64,000 nt of DNA from Panorpa germanica (lineage: Eukaryota > Arthropoda > Insecta > Mecoptera > Panorpidae). Every line of letters begins with the position of its first letter. The first letter of the stretch is position 1. Position numbers and translations under genes: made by a program. Positions 25,363 to 36,778 of the stretch are shown here, one piece after another. The notes beneath the pieces were generated by a model. That model was not told the DNA's origin. It saw nothing but the letters and a program-made list of their open reading frames with translations, and did no database searches. The stretch covers positions 4,960,001 to 5,024,000 of the forward strand of contig OY783203.1 in NCBI GenBank assembly GCA_963678705.1, read 5' to 3'.

Positions 25363-26788
25363 GTTATGTATGTTTAAACTTTATAATCTATCATTTTTGG
25401 GCTAGATCTACAAACTAATTCTGCAAAGAATAAGAAATAAAAATAACATTGGCCCTTTTAACAAAAACCCATAGATATTATTAAAACTGTGGGTCAAGCT
25501 TATTTGATTTATATTTTCAAAATATTTCTTGTAATTGAATGTATTAGCCGGGTGCTTATCAGTGTAAGAATTTAATCACAAGCTGGAAATTCCTGCATAA
25601 ATAATCAGTAATTTAATTAATAGATTTTACTTAAGTACTATTCATTAATTCACGAAGTTATATGGTTTTTTGTTTCACCCTCCGATAAAAGAATCATTAA
25701 ATAAGTTTAACAAAATCCCTTAAAAGTGTTCAGATCCAATTTAAAAGAATTTAAGGAACAGGTTTTTCTATTTAATTAATCAGTATACTTAGAATTGTTT
25801 TTATTTTATAATAAGAGCAATAGAATACTTGATTCCTTTATATAAAGATACGTAAATATTACGTAACGTAAGTACGAATATAATTTTTTGTGAACAATTC
25901 AACAACCTCGGACACGCTAAAGATTTTCTTAAAAATTCATTCGAATATATTTTATTGATTATTATTTTATTCATTATCAATTGAAAATTCCGGTGATTTT
26001 TTTTTATGTGAATATAAAATCACAATAAGTGTATGTTCATATGATAAATGAATAATATAAACAGAAAATCTTTAAATTTTTTTGAATATCTTATCCTTCC
26101 TGTCCACTTCGAACACTGGCCTTTCAAAAAAAAAAATTCAAAAAAAAAGTTTAAAAAAATATATATGTACAAGTTTAACCAAATCCTTTCATTTTCTAGC
26201 AGACAATTTAAATATCCTTAAACACAATACACAAAGAAATAACCTTGAATTTAAAATGGTAATTTTATTTAAAACAAAATTTCCGTAAACATTTTTTGCT
26301 CCAGTTAAAAAGTGAAATCTAAAAAGGATATTTTAAGGATTGTGTAATAATATTTAAATATAACAATATAACCATTCGTTGTCCTTCAAAATTGAAATTT
26401 ATATAGTCGTACCTATTCTTTTGTTAAGTTAAATATATGATACTGGTGCACTTAAGCAATTCTTAACCCTACATTGTACCAGACTGTCAGATTGCCGGTA
26501 CGTTGCACGTAGACACTTTGTGGTCCACTAGACTGCAAAGCTCAACTGGAATGTTACTCTAATAAAGTTTTTAGTTCGTTCGAACATAAGTGATATATAC
26601 GATATTATAAAATCAGGGGTAATAATTCTGTATGAGGCCTAAAACTAAAATGTTTGAGAAGGAATTAAATTCAATCGACACAATTTTTTGAACTGTAGAA
26701 TTTAAACTATTTGAACTCAAATTTAAAAATGGAATCGAAAGACAAAGGCGTGCTGTAAAATTATGAAAATTAAATAATCCAATTAAAT
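25363..26788. other. AT-rich spacer
   Basis: A 68-codon Lys/Ser/Phe-rich frame at 26082-26288 looks composition-driven. Nothing else recognised. Confidence 0.4.
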
Positions 26789-26832
26789 TTTACAACAACC
26801 AAACTCAAAAATTATAGCACTGGCTCGGCCCA
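26789..26832 (-). mobile_element. SINE linker fragment
   Basis: TTTTACAACAACCAAACTCA and ATAGCACTGGCTCGG match the minus-strand linker between SINE head and middle. Very degraded. Confidence 0.5.
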
Positions 26833-26871
26833 AATAGAAAATGTAACGTAATGCGACACTAACTATCTTGT

Positions 26872-26932
26872 AGTAAGCTAGCAAATGAAAAAACTGGTAG
26901 TGCAAGGCAATTTACTACCAAGGAAGGATCTG
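26872..26932 (-). repeat. 'AGCTTG' dispersed repeat
   Basis: GTAGTAAGCTAGCAAATG, AGTGCAAGGCAATTTACTAC. It lies 40 bp beyond a SINE fragment. Confidence 0.5.
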
Positions 26933-27143
26933 GAGTTATTAATCAATGCTCCTTGCCACTATTCGTTATTAATAACACAAATTAAAAAGGAAAATGTGTA
27001 ATATATTTATTTGTCGTTCATATCAGTTTCAGTTCGTTTTGCTGTAGAAATGAATTATTTTTGAAATAATGTTTGATGCCAGATAAATGGAATGTATCAC
27101 GATTTCAATCCACATTATTTATAAAGCTTTGGGGACATGTGTG

Positions 27144-27275
27144 TTGTCCGCAGAGGTCGTGTAAAATTAACTATAAATATTATTTGGCGTGATCGGAATA
27201 GTTGTTTGCGTGAGCTGCAGTCATTTTATTTAAGAAAAAAATGCATGTTTTGTACACGACCTTTACACGGACGAA
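27144..27275. repeat. Inverted-repeat segment (MITE-like)
   Basis: TTGTCCG-N3-GGTCGTGTA on the left is mirrored by TACACGACC-N6-CGGACGAA on the right, 132 bp overall. No target duplication is clear. Confidence 0.45.
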
Positions 27276-27510
27276 TATAAATATTTTTATATTTTATTAG
27301 ATTAATCGCTGTACTTTACTCATTAGTCAGTAGTAACCGACGGATTTAATTTTTTGTGTTTTTATATACAATTAGCGATTATTATATTACTATTATTTTA
27401 TTACTTTAACATCTTGAGAACTTGAAAAGAAGGTTTTGTTGCTTTCTGTAAATAATTCACGGAATTTGATACAATATTTCCATAAAATGAGCGTTAGATT
27501 TAAAATTTCT

Positions 27511-27532
27511 AGCGATCTTACATAAGATCGCT
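27511..27532. other. Near-perfect hairpin (10 + CA + 10)
   Basis: AGCGATCTTA, CA loop, TAAGATCGCT. Same geometry (arm-CA-arm) as the palindrome inside the SINE, but a different sequence. Confidence 0.85.
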
Positions 27533-29511
27533 CTTATAAATGATAAAATTAACCTTATGTACACCTGTCATAAGATTCATAAGTTTTATTAACTGTGGTC
27601 TACCCTATGTTAAATTCATGTATAATTCGAACTATTAACCTATCAGACATGTTTGTAATTTATTCAAGGGCAGCCTAATTTTCCCTTTTGAAAAAGTGTC
27701 TAATGCTAAGAGTGTAAGCAAAAATTTCGAAATAGAAGCAGTCCTTAACGATAATATCTATAAATATATGAATATAAACATATTATTACAGTAAAATAAT
27801 TGAATCAAAATAAATTGAATACATAACCTTCCAAAAAATAGTTCACTTAAATTCTAATTACTTTTACATTTTTCAAAACTAGTATTGTAAGTAAGAGCTT
27901 TCCTAGTTCTAGGTGTAATGTTAACACAGTTGAGACATGTGTTTCCGTGAAAAGTTTCCGTCGCTTCAAGTTTCACAAGCTTCAATATATACTCAGACAA
28001 ATATATTACACCCACAAACGAAACGAAAGAAACTTTTCCAAAATATAGTATATGTGTACATATAATGCAATAGAAAATTGTAAATAATTTGAATTTATAT
28101 TAGGATTATTTATTATCTCTTGACGTAGGGATTTTTTTTGTTATTACTAGTTATCAAAATCGGAAAATAAGTTTATTTAATCTTTAGTAAATATATTACA
28201 TATACCTTATTTTCACGGAACCAATTGTCTGAGGGAAAGTAAGGAAAGCTCGAACCCGCTTCCTAGACTATAGTAAGAAGCCATATTTAGCGCTTGTTCA
28301 CTAGTTTAAAATAGATTTTTGACAAAACCAATATTTAATAGAAAATTAAGAGCAATTGCAATGAATATCTCTAATAAAATAATATATTTTATCACAGAAT
28401 GATTGCTAGAAGAAAGCCGCCCTTTAAAAAAGTTTGATTTCTGGACCAAATCATGTACTTATTTGTTCTTTATATTATTTTTGTCTTGCTTTACATATAA
28501 ATGATCTCAGCGACTGTGCCTTTAGTATTTTTAGAATTCGTGTATCTCTTAAATTGAATAACCAAAATGGTACCTGAAGAATTTTGCAACTTCATTTCAA
28601 AACCGTAGACCATTGTAATATATTAGCAAGGAATAAGGCGTGGTTAAAATAAAATGGTTTCTAATGCCAATACATAATCCTGCTCCATATTTTATTAAAA
28701 AAAACGATATTCAAATATGGAGTTATTGATTCCGTTTCTACATATTGATGTTATTGCGAAATATACGCAAAATAATATATAGATGAAATGCCATTTTTCT
28801 AAAAAAAGCATATGTATTTGAGAGGTATTTTAAACAAGTAAATATATTTAAATTGACATTCATTAAATTATGAGGGCAAGTTCACAGTTATTTTTAATAA
28901 ACCAATTGTTGCTATCCATAAATTTCTTTTGTCACTTTTTCTCAAGGTCGTATTTTTTTTTTTAAATAATAAAAAAAATTTGCTGGTGGCAAATGCAATA
29001 CAGTATACGTTTTATTCAAACAACTCTATGAGCCTATAAAATTATTTATTGCTTTAGATGTGTCATTAAAACCATGATAGGAATGAGCATGATAGACAAA
29101 CAGAAGTTTTATGTAATAATAACTTTTCCCGACTTGGTTTGTTATTCGGGAACCTTCGACTGTCTACCAGCGACATCCGTCGGCAATCGGCATTCTTTTG
29201 AACGATATTGTATGACAAATTACATTATGAATATGTTGCATTACTATCAGCTATTAGTACTACGGATCAGGGAAGACGGTGGGGGATGTTACGCCAATTA
29301 TACAGTGAACAAATTAAAACTAATTAGCTTAGTCAAACGCAACATGCATTTACTGTGTTTATAATTAACTTTGCAATGCGACATTGCACGCACAATTATT
29401 AGAAAGAACATTAAACTAAATTAAAGCGGTTTGGCCGGATAAAGTAAATTAATTTTATATTTAAGACCCCCTGATACTGGGCTGTAGATAAGATAGGCAT
29501 ATGAAAGACTC
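27533..29511. other. AT-rich spacer
   Basis: A 96-codon frame at 29074-29364 (plus) has no recognisable domain or splice support. Nothing else recognised. Confidence 0.35.
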
Positions 29512-29514
29512 TTA

Positions 29515-29922
29515 TGCCGGTTTCACACCAGAGAAACAGTTTTGTTGTCAAAAACCAAAACAAAATCACGTTTTGTTTTATTTTAATACAGTTCTGTTTT
29601 TCGAAAACAGACTGTTTACACTGAACAGATTGGTTTTGTTTTTAGTATTTTTCTGTGTATCCTATAAACATTATAAACATGATAAACAACAACTGACAAG
29701 CGGAAATGTTCACAAAAAACAAAACTGCGTGTTCAAACCAAGCAGACTAAGAAACAACAACAAACGTGTATTCCTTTTATCTTACCGACTCCAGATAGGA
29801 ATATGTTTTGTTTACTAAAACAGCAACAAAAGACAAAAATGTTTTAAGAACTGTCTATTTGGTGTAAAGATTTGTGTTCTGTTCGTGTTTTATTGAACTG
29901 TCTCTGTGGTGAGAAACCGGCA
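29515..29922. mobile_element. PIF/Harbinger- or ISL2EU-like MITE
   Basis: 408 bp bounded by TGCCGGTTTCACACCAGAGA and, reverse-complemented from the right, TGCCGGTTTCTCACCACAGA. Homology continues for about 28 bp to ACAGTT. TTA (29512-29514) and TTA (29923-29925) flank it, as expected for PIF/Harbinger (3-bp TWA). The boundary can equally be read as GCCGG..CCGGC with an AT duplication, as in ISL2EU elements. The interior is A/C-rich with repeated AAACAAAA/GTTTTGT words. The 105-codon frame within is incidental. Confidence 0.8.
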
Positions 29923-29925
29923 TTA

Positions 29926-30107
29926 GGGATTAATTTAAATGACGGATTTCACATGGGGCTAATTTTAATCTAGGAGTTGTTATACTTTCCTTACTATAGT
30001 AATAAGTTTATAAACGATTGATTTAAACCCCCTTCTGATAGAGGTAATCCCAAATCTATGCCACAGATTTAATTATATTAAACAAATATTTGTGTGTTCT
30101 AAAATTT
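29926..30107. other. AT-rich spacer
   Basis: Nothing recognised. Confidence 0.4.
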
Positions 30108-30265
30108 TCTGGATTTCGTTGTTATCAAGTTATATTGATTACGTTAATACAAAATCATAAATTTATTAGGCAGTGTTGTGATACACATATATGAAGTCAT
30201 GAAACTATAAAAACTACCAATGTAGTAGTGGTCGTTTTTAGCGACATTTCATAAATTAAATAAAC
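30108..30265 (+). mobile_element. SINE, 3' two-thirds
   Basis: GGATTTCGTTGTTATCAAGT, a degraded palindrome, TTATTAGGCAGTGTTGTGAT, CACATATATGAAGTCATG, ACTATAAAAACT and tail TTAAATAAACACA. Confidence 0.8.
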
Positions 30266-30299
30266 ACATATTTCACATACATTACTTCAATTATTCAGT

Positions 30300-30301
<2 letters not shown>

Positions 30302-30380
<79 letters not shown>
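30302..30380. repeat. (TA)n microsatellite
   Basis: About 39 TA units, starting 36 bp after a SINE tail. Confidence 0.98.
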
Positions 30381-30385
<5 letters not shown>

Positions 30386-31197
30386 CACGCTTTTGAGTAT
30401 TATATATACATATGTTTATAACAGTAGCATAATATTTTTATCCATGAATATAAAAATGTCAAAAAGTGTCAGGGTTTATAATGTTTGTTTATAATCAAAC
30501 AATTAAAAACGTGTGACCCCTATAATTCACGCGTAATAAATTTAAGATCTCTTTAAAAAAATAATGTGTGTCATATAAAATTAGTAGAAGTAATGTATAT
30601 AATAGTTCAAGCAAAGTCAGCGTATTAATTGGCCATAATCTTCATTACAGTGTTATGTACATGTAAACATCAGAACATTTTGTTTTTATTAAATTTTATA
30701 ACAGTTATTAATATTAAATAGAGATTTATTACAACCCTATAATAAATAATCTATAGTATATACTAGAAAGAACAGTGTACTCGCGGTTTTCATTTAATAT
30801 TCATTGTTTTATGTTTCTCGTTTAAAATAATACGTTAATGATTAATTTGTGAATAAATTAAATACATTGTATAAAGAGAAAAACTTATTGTTGTAACGAT
30901 CCATACCATAACCACATAGCAACACAACCACATTGCCACACAGTCATGGTGGTATTCAACGTGCAAACATTTTAAAATCTTATGAATATTTTATTTTACA
31001 TAATATTTTACTCCCTGAATTCATCAGCATCCGTGCCTCGCTTTATATTTTATGGGTTTTGTCTTTTTTTTAAATAAAAATATCTACTGCGAATTCTCTT
31101 CTATTCTACAACATAATTTACATGCCAAAACGTGAAAAAATATTTCTTTCATCATATTTTCATATAAAAAGATGGTTTGATAAATTAAACATGTACA
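30381..31197. other. AT-rich spacer
   Basis: A C/A-rich patch with repeated CCATA/CCACA words lies at 30900-30950. No gene. Confidence 0.4.
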
Positions 31198-31205
31198 CCT
31201 CAACA

Positions 31206-32149
31206 CACTGGCGTAGCTAGGTATGGGCCAGTCGGTGCTGTGCACCGGGGCCCCCAAGCCCAGAGGGCCCTCGAACTTTTATCACTTATATTTATATTTT
31301 AACGGTTTCACAGTGAAGTAATACTCTTAGTAAATAGTTATTCCCGACAATGCTTACAAAACTTTTATAACAAAAACATAAACAATAACAAAAATTCTAA
31401 ATAGGAATGAATTTTTTTTTATTGAGAGTGTATTTCATACTCACTTATGTACAAATTTATCACTAAACATGAGGGAGGGGGGAAGCATGAACCAGGCAAG
31501 GGTCTATTACGTAATTCTTTCAGGCAGTGGTACGCATTCTAGAATTGTTTATGTTGAGATTAAGCTGAAACAAAAGTAGCTGCATGATTTTACTTAGTCT
31601 TAGAGCGCAATATCGCTAACAATATACAGAAAAGGCATATGTATATTTCCTTTGGTCTACTGTTAAAACATCATAATAATTGATTTCGATAAGATAGAAA
31701 GAGTGACATAAAGGGTGAAAGTACCGATCTTGCTGCGCTTACCGATTTTGAGGCAGGGAAGAAATATTTAAAATTACTATTTTCAATAATGTACTATACA
31801 CAATAATACGTCAATTAAAAGCACGCTTTAGTGGTATCAGTGCAGTTAGTCAAATATTCAATTTTCTAACACCAACATTTTTACTGGATGTAGATGTATG
31901 TGTGATGTAGCTTGCGGGACGAAAGTGCCACTTTAGTCTTATGAGACAACAAATGAATTAGTTTGACATCTGCACTAACCTTCCCGCAAAACAGTGGCAG
32001 AAATTTAAAAATTCGGTTACAAATTTGGTGCTTTGTACGTTTAAAGTATTTATATATATTTATATTTGACTTGAAAAACCTAAACAGTTTAGTTAGGGGC
32101 CCAGATTTTCTTTTGCACCGGGGCGCTTGGTTACCTAGCTACGCCATTG
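31206..32149. mobile_element. hAT-like non-autonomous element, 944 bp
   Basis: Left end CACTGGCGTAGCTAGGTA; right end reverse-complemented CAATGGCGTAGCTAGGTA, 17 of 18 matching. Subterminal GCACCGGGGCCCCC / CGCCCCGGTGCA on both sides is also inverted. The 8-bp flanks CCTCAACA (31198-31205) and CCTCTACA (32150-32157) differ at one base, matching hAT target duplications. No transposase ORF is visible in the interior. Confidence 0.85.
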
Positions 32150-32157
32150 CCTCTACA

Positions 32158-32721
32158 AGGGTAGTTTGATAATTCAGTGACCCCAACAATATTTGTGCGG
32201 TATACATTTTATTTCATAATTAATTATGTATATTAAGTTTTTTATAATATGAACAAAAGATATTAAAATGAATAAAATATAAGGCAATGCGATTCGGTCT
32301 AGTAAACTTAAAAATTAGTTCATAATCTTATGAGTGCATGTACAAGAAACAAGTTTATACAACAAAATAAACTTGTTCATTGACTATAGCATAGAAATGG
32401 TAATAATAATATGAATACATATTACTTTGATGTATCTAAGGCTAACTCAGATTATATTATATAAAATATTTAGTAATAATACTCTAATTTATATTTTAAA
32501 ACATATCTATGTGAAACAAACAAATGATAATGAAATTAGTAAGTTAATTTAACTTATGATTTTATACTTAAATTCGATTTTATTTTGTATTTTTGTATTT
32601 CACATAATTTTTTTTGCTTGTCGACTATATTAACTCTATGTAACCTTTCTTTTACATCGACCGTTGTCAATTGGTAATGCTTGTATTACGGTATATACGT
32701 GCCTCACACGTGGCGAGGTGC
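32158..32721. other. AT-rich spacer
   Basis: Nothing recognised. Confidence 0.4.
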
Positions 32722-32798
32722 TTTTTAAAGTGTGACAAGATATAACAAGGGGGAGGGGGTAGATAAGTACCAGTCATAAATATCATGATGTCACATAT
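32722..32798 (+). repeat. Dispersed 'GTGTGACAAG' repeat, copy 2
   Basis: AAAGTGTGACAAGATATAAC, AAGGGGGAGGGGG and ATGATGTCACAT share words and order with 40437-40545 (minus) and partly 4037-4116. Confidence 0.5.
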
Positions 32799-32800
32799 AA

Positions 32801-33196
32801 TCTAAAATACGACTTCAAAATTAGACCAAATAACAAAATGAGACTTTACGGGGAACAGGGGGGGGGGACCATGAACTTTGCTAATAATTCCTCCAAAATA
32901 TGAATATAAATTATTTACTCCATATCCGGTAAACTCAAAACATTGATATTACCTTATTTATATACTTTTAGTTAAACGAATAATATTTGTTCAATCTAAA
33001 ATACGACTTCAAAATTAGACCATATAACAAAATGAGACTTTACGGGGAACAGGGGGGGGGGGAAGGAAATCATGATCTTTGCCAATAATTCCTCCAAAAT
33101 ATGAATATAAATTATTTACTCCATATCCGGTAAACTCAAAACATTGATATTACCTTATATATATACTTTTAGTTAAACGAATAATATTTGTTCAAT
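32801..33196. repeat. Two-copy tandem duplication (about 194-bp unit)
   Basis: Unit 1 (32801-32994) and unit 2 (32995-33196) are nearly identical, from TCTAAAATACGACTTC to ATATTTGTTCAA. They differ mainly around a poly-G tract that is longer in unit 2 and followed there by extra AAGGAAA. The near-identity implies recent duplication, or an assembly artefact at the G-run. Confidence 0.95.
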
Positions 33197-33707
33197 ACAA
33201 AAAGTTTAAAAGGTTTTAAATTTTACTAATCTAAACAATTAATTTTTCTGATTCTCTTAATCAAGTAAATCGTAATCAGTAATGGAAGATTGTAATATGC
33301 CATTTTTTATGTAAAACATATCCTAAAATATAAGTAACTGTGTTTAGTGGATTAACAAGTTAACAAAAATGCGAACAATTTATTTCCCTTTTGTGACGAA
33401 TTCAACCATTTTATTCCAACTGCTTTTGTCGCTTTCTCTCTCATAACTAAACAAGCATGTGATTATAATTTATACGTGTAAGATATGAAAATTATTTATA
33501 TATTACAAAAAAAAAACAACGTATGACGTATACGAGTAAACATTTATAAACACATAATATAATTTGTTTTCGATTCGATTTGAATAATATTTTCAGTTCA
33601 GCTTTTAGAACGCTCAATTTTATGCTAATAATTTTACATCCTGCTCACATAATACATAATAATTGTATTTTAAATAGATTTTTAATTTGACATAAGTTTA
33701 CAATTGC
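33197..33707. other. AT-rich spacer
   Basis: Nothing recognised. Confidence 0.4.
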
Positions 33708-33760
33708 AGTTAGCTTGCCACAAGCTAATTCCTGGGTTCATTTTCAACATAAATATATAT
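33708..33760. repeat. 'AGCTTG' dispersed repeat
   Basis: AGTTAGCTTGCCACAAGCTA then TTCATTTTCAACATA; closest to the first unit at 5888. Confidence 0.45.
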
Positions 33761-34129
33761 GTCCTAAAATTTAAATAATAAAGAAGCATGTTAATTAATA
33801 TAACAACTTTAACACAATCACAAGTGGCATAAATAATGTATGGCCCTAATGTATTTATAGGGCGCTTTGTGTTCTGATTTTGTAATATTTTCATCTTCTT
33901 TATAGGTTTCCCATTCAAAGAAAATCTTCTGTAAGAAGGATACTGCCCTATCTACCAAAAGAGTAAGTACTTTTTTCTCATTATTACTAGAGTTTACCAT
34001 TAAATGTAAAACATGAGTATTACCTTAAATGCATTAATACCTAGTAATAATTAATCTGATTCAATTATTCTGCCATCTTGAATTTATTTTTCGAAAATCA
34101 GTACTCAGGAAAATAATAGTGGAAAACAA
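33761..34129. other. AT-rich spacer
   Basis: Two overlapping minus-strand frames (33682-33918, 33818-34000) have no recognisable domain. TATAGGGCGCTTTGTGTT near 33856 resembles 14698-14713. Confidence 0.35.
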
Positions 34130-34595
34130 TGAAGTGTGTGAAAATTTCCTATTTCGAAGAGAAAATAATTGTATGACTTTTAGCGTCCTTGGATTTGTCC
34201 ATGAAAAAAAAAATTATTACTTTTTGCTTTATAACTTCTAATCCGTAAAAGATAGAAAGTTGAAATTTTGGATATGTATTACGGTGATCAATTAGAAATT
34301 AAATAATTGGAAAAGGGGGCGTTGAAAAAATTAGTGAGCCTGATAGGAAACTTTGGAGAAAACTCAAATTTTGGATTACTTAATAATAAAGTATATTATC
34401 AAAAAAAAAAAATACAAGATTCAAAAATTTTATTTGGGTGCAACGGGGCGGTTTTTGCTGAGGATAAAAATTGAGCTAGATAGTTAAAATTTGGTATATG
34501 GGTTGATTTTAATATCTTTTTACAAATCGAATTTGAAATGAAATTCAATTGACACACAGAAGACAGTCGTCGCTTGCGACGGGGATAAACTCTAG
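34130..34595 (+). mobile_element. Helitron copy 2, 5'-truncated or diverged
   Basis: Homologous to 1381-1989 from TCTATTTCG-AGAGAAAA onward: AAGATAGAAAGTTGAAATTT, GGAAAAGGGGGCGTTGA, ACGGGGCGGTTTTTG. It ends with the same hairpin CGTCGCTTGCGACG and TAAACTCTAG (ending 34595) before a T (34596). The 5' TC end is not recognisable. Confidence 0.8.
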
Positions 34596-35528
34596 TAAAA
34601 ATAATAAAGTCAGTGAGTAACATATTTGGAACATTGTTCCAAGTTCATTTAAATTCTTCATATTTTATAATAAGAACGATTTTAATATTAATAACTCAGA
34701 GTTTTTATAGTCCGGAATTTATGGACTTGATGACTTACTGTTCTGCATAATAAAGCCAGGCACACTTCTTTAACTTGCAAAGTACAAAACAAAGAAAAAG
34801 ATTCTTTTAAAATTATACCCATAAATTTTACCTGCTTGCTTTGATGCTTCATATACAATATGCAAACTTTTAATTTAACTTGTATGTTATTTCTAAAGAG
34901 CAGCCATTTTTTTGTTCCATATTTTGTATTACTTTACAACATACATTATAAAAATATATATTTTTTTTTAGGTTAGGTTTTATTGTAATATGATTGGATA
35001 CTGAATACAGCTGACATTATTTATACATATCTTTTAGTTATCTGTTTTGATTCGGTTGAAGTTAATTATATTATTCATTTCTGAATTCGTCACAGCATGG
35101 CTATTAGCCCCCTGGGAATGTAACATCTCAATATTACAATTATAACCTCACTTTTTTTGTAATATTTTTCAAAATAATAATTACATAATTTATCCAAATA
35201 TATTTCAATACATTCATAACTACAATGGACACGGCATTTTTCAAAGCAAGACATTTTTGTTATTATTAAATATATTTTAAAAATGAACTTAAAGCATGTA
35301 AGTTATTATAATTTTTTAAATTTGTTTGTGTGGAATATTAATGCATATGTGTAATACATATATACCCATTTTCTTAAGACTGGTTTCGGTCAGTAAATTA
35401 ATTGTATGGCATTCTTTTTCGACATTTCATTAAGACGTTTAATCGGATTTATATAAGTATAAAAATATATTTCAAATTAAGAAATATATTATTTTTTATT
35501 GCACATTAAATTTATGACGTAAAAGGTG
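34596..35528. other. AT-rich spacer
   Basis: No gene. A GGTTAGGTT word at about 34972 is too short to be telomeric. Confidence 0.4.

Positions 35529-35594
<66 letters not shown>
35529..35594. repeat. (TA)n microsatellite
   Basis: About 33 TA units. Confidence 0.98.
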
Positions 35595-35603
<9 letters not shown>

Positions 35604-35838
35604 CTATAATAAATACACGTATATCGTAGATTTACCAAATAGTGGTATTTTATCACTATCAGGTTAATATTAAATAAACATTTACTCAAAATGAAAAGTC
35701 ATGTATAAATGCGAAATTCATCGCAAGCAACAAATTAATCGCAGAGCAATTTTATAAATAAATAATTACTTTTGCGATGAACTCTTCTAGAACCAATTTC
35801 ATAAATTTTTATTAGTTACCAATGTTTAATTAATTTTA

Positions 35839-35912
35839 AGCAGTGGTGTAGTTAATAATATAGTTGAACTGAGCATCGAAAATAAGCTGATGTTAAATAA
35901 ATGAAATAACAT
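35839..35912 (+). mobile_element. SINE 3'-end fragment
   Basis: GCAGTGGTGTAGTTAATA, then ACTGAGCATCGAAAATAAGC, TGATGTTAAATAAATGAAAT. The middle is deleted. Confidence 0.65.
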
Positions 35913-36300
35913 TTTAAAATAATAATTTTATAAGAAAATGAACAAAAGATTAGAATTTTTGTAAAATGTTTTACTTTCTATTTTGAAATTAAATATCATA
36001 TATCACTATGTATTTTAGAAATTTGTATATTTTTATTTTTTTATTTTAATATAAAGTATAATATTCTTATAAAAATATTTCTTACAAAAAAATCTTATTC
36101 TGACAGTACCATCTGGCATATACAACATTTTAAAATCCAAAATGGCGTCCTAACACAAAGCCTTAACTTCTCTCATCTCAAACCGAGTAGGGGCGAGTCT
36201 TAATTAACGGACGGATGCTGGGTCCATAAATTACATTACCAACGGTGGCTTCAATGCTTCAGGCTTATAGTCAAGTCCTATTCTGTAGTTTTATGTATTT

Positions 36301-36304
<4 letters not shown>
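35913..36304. other. AT-rich spacer
   Basis: AAAATGGCGTCC near 36140 is a GCCAT-type word. Nothing else. Confidence 0.35.
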
Positions 36305-36367
<63 letters not shown>

Positions 36368-36455
36368 TATAATTTTTCTGTAATATAAATAAATATAGAA
36401 TATATATAAATATATATAATTTATATATATATAAATATATATAAATATATAATTT
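36305..36455. repeat. (TA)n microsatellite grading into degenerate AT
   Basis: About 29 pure TA units to 36363, then degenerate (TATATAAA)-type sequence. Confidence 0.95.
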
Positions 36456-36732
36456 TTCATAAGCGGAAGAATGAAATTCTTCAAGCATTTCCACAGGTAT
36501 AACATAACTCTCTGTTCTTATATGTTTGTTACTCATCTGTTTGCTTCTTACATCCCAAAAACGACTCTGTTTCTTACACTGTTAAAAATGTTCTTAATTT
36601 TAATACAAATTTAATAGATAAAAGCGTATTAAAATTAAGAACCTGTTATTAATTTTTTTTAAGATACATTTTGGTCTGAATTTGTTAAAGAATTCTCTGA
36701 AAATGCATTTTATATATAATTCAAATTACGCT

Positions 36733-36778
36733 AGTTCGGCGGCGACAACTTGTTTTAAGTATGAGTCGCCACCGAACT
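36733..36778. mobile_element. 46-bp near-palindromic micro-MITE
   Basis: AGTTCGGCGGCGAC and GTCGCCACCGAACT form 14-bp arms with one mismatch around AACTTGTTTTAAGTATGA. The right 32 bp is the terminal sequence of the 178-bp element at 61443-61620. This looks like an extreme internal deletion derivative retaining little more than the termini. Confidence 0.65.

Noticed and set aside
29074..29364. 96-codon plus-strand frame with mixed composition
   Set aside because: No recognised domain, promoter or splice support; kept as unassigned spacer.
29501..29818. 105-codon plus-strand frame
   Set aside because: Lies almost wholly inside the MITE at 29515-29922 and has no domain.
31963..32169. 68-codon plus-strand frame
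   Set aside because: Runs through the right end of the hAT-like element, including its terminal repeat.
34970..34980. Telomere-like GGTTAGGTT
   Set aside because: Fewer than two units; expected by chance.
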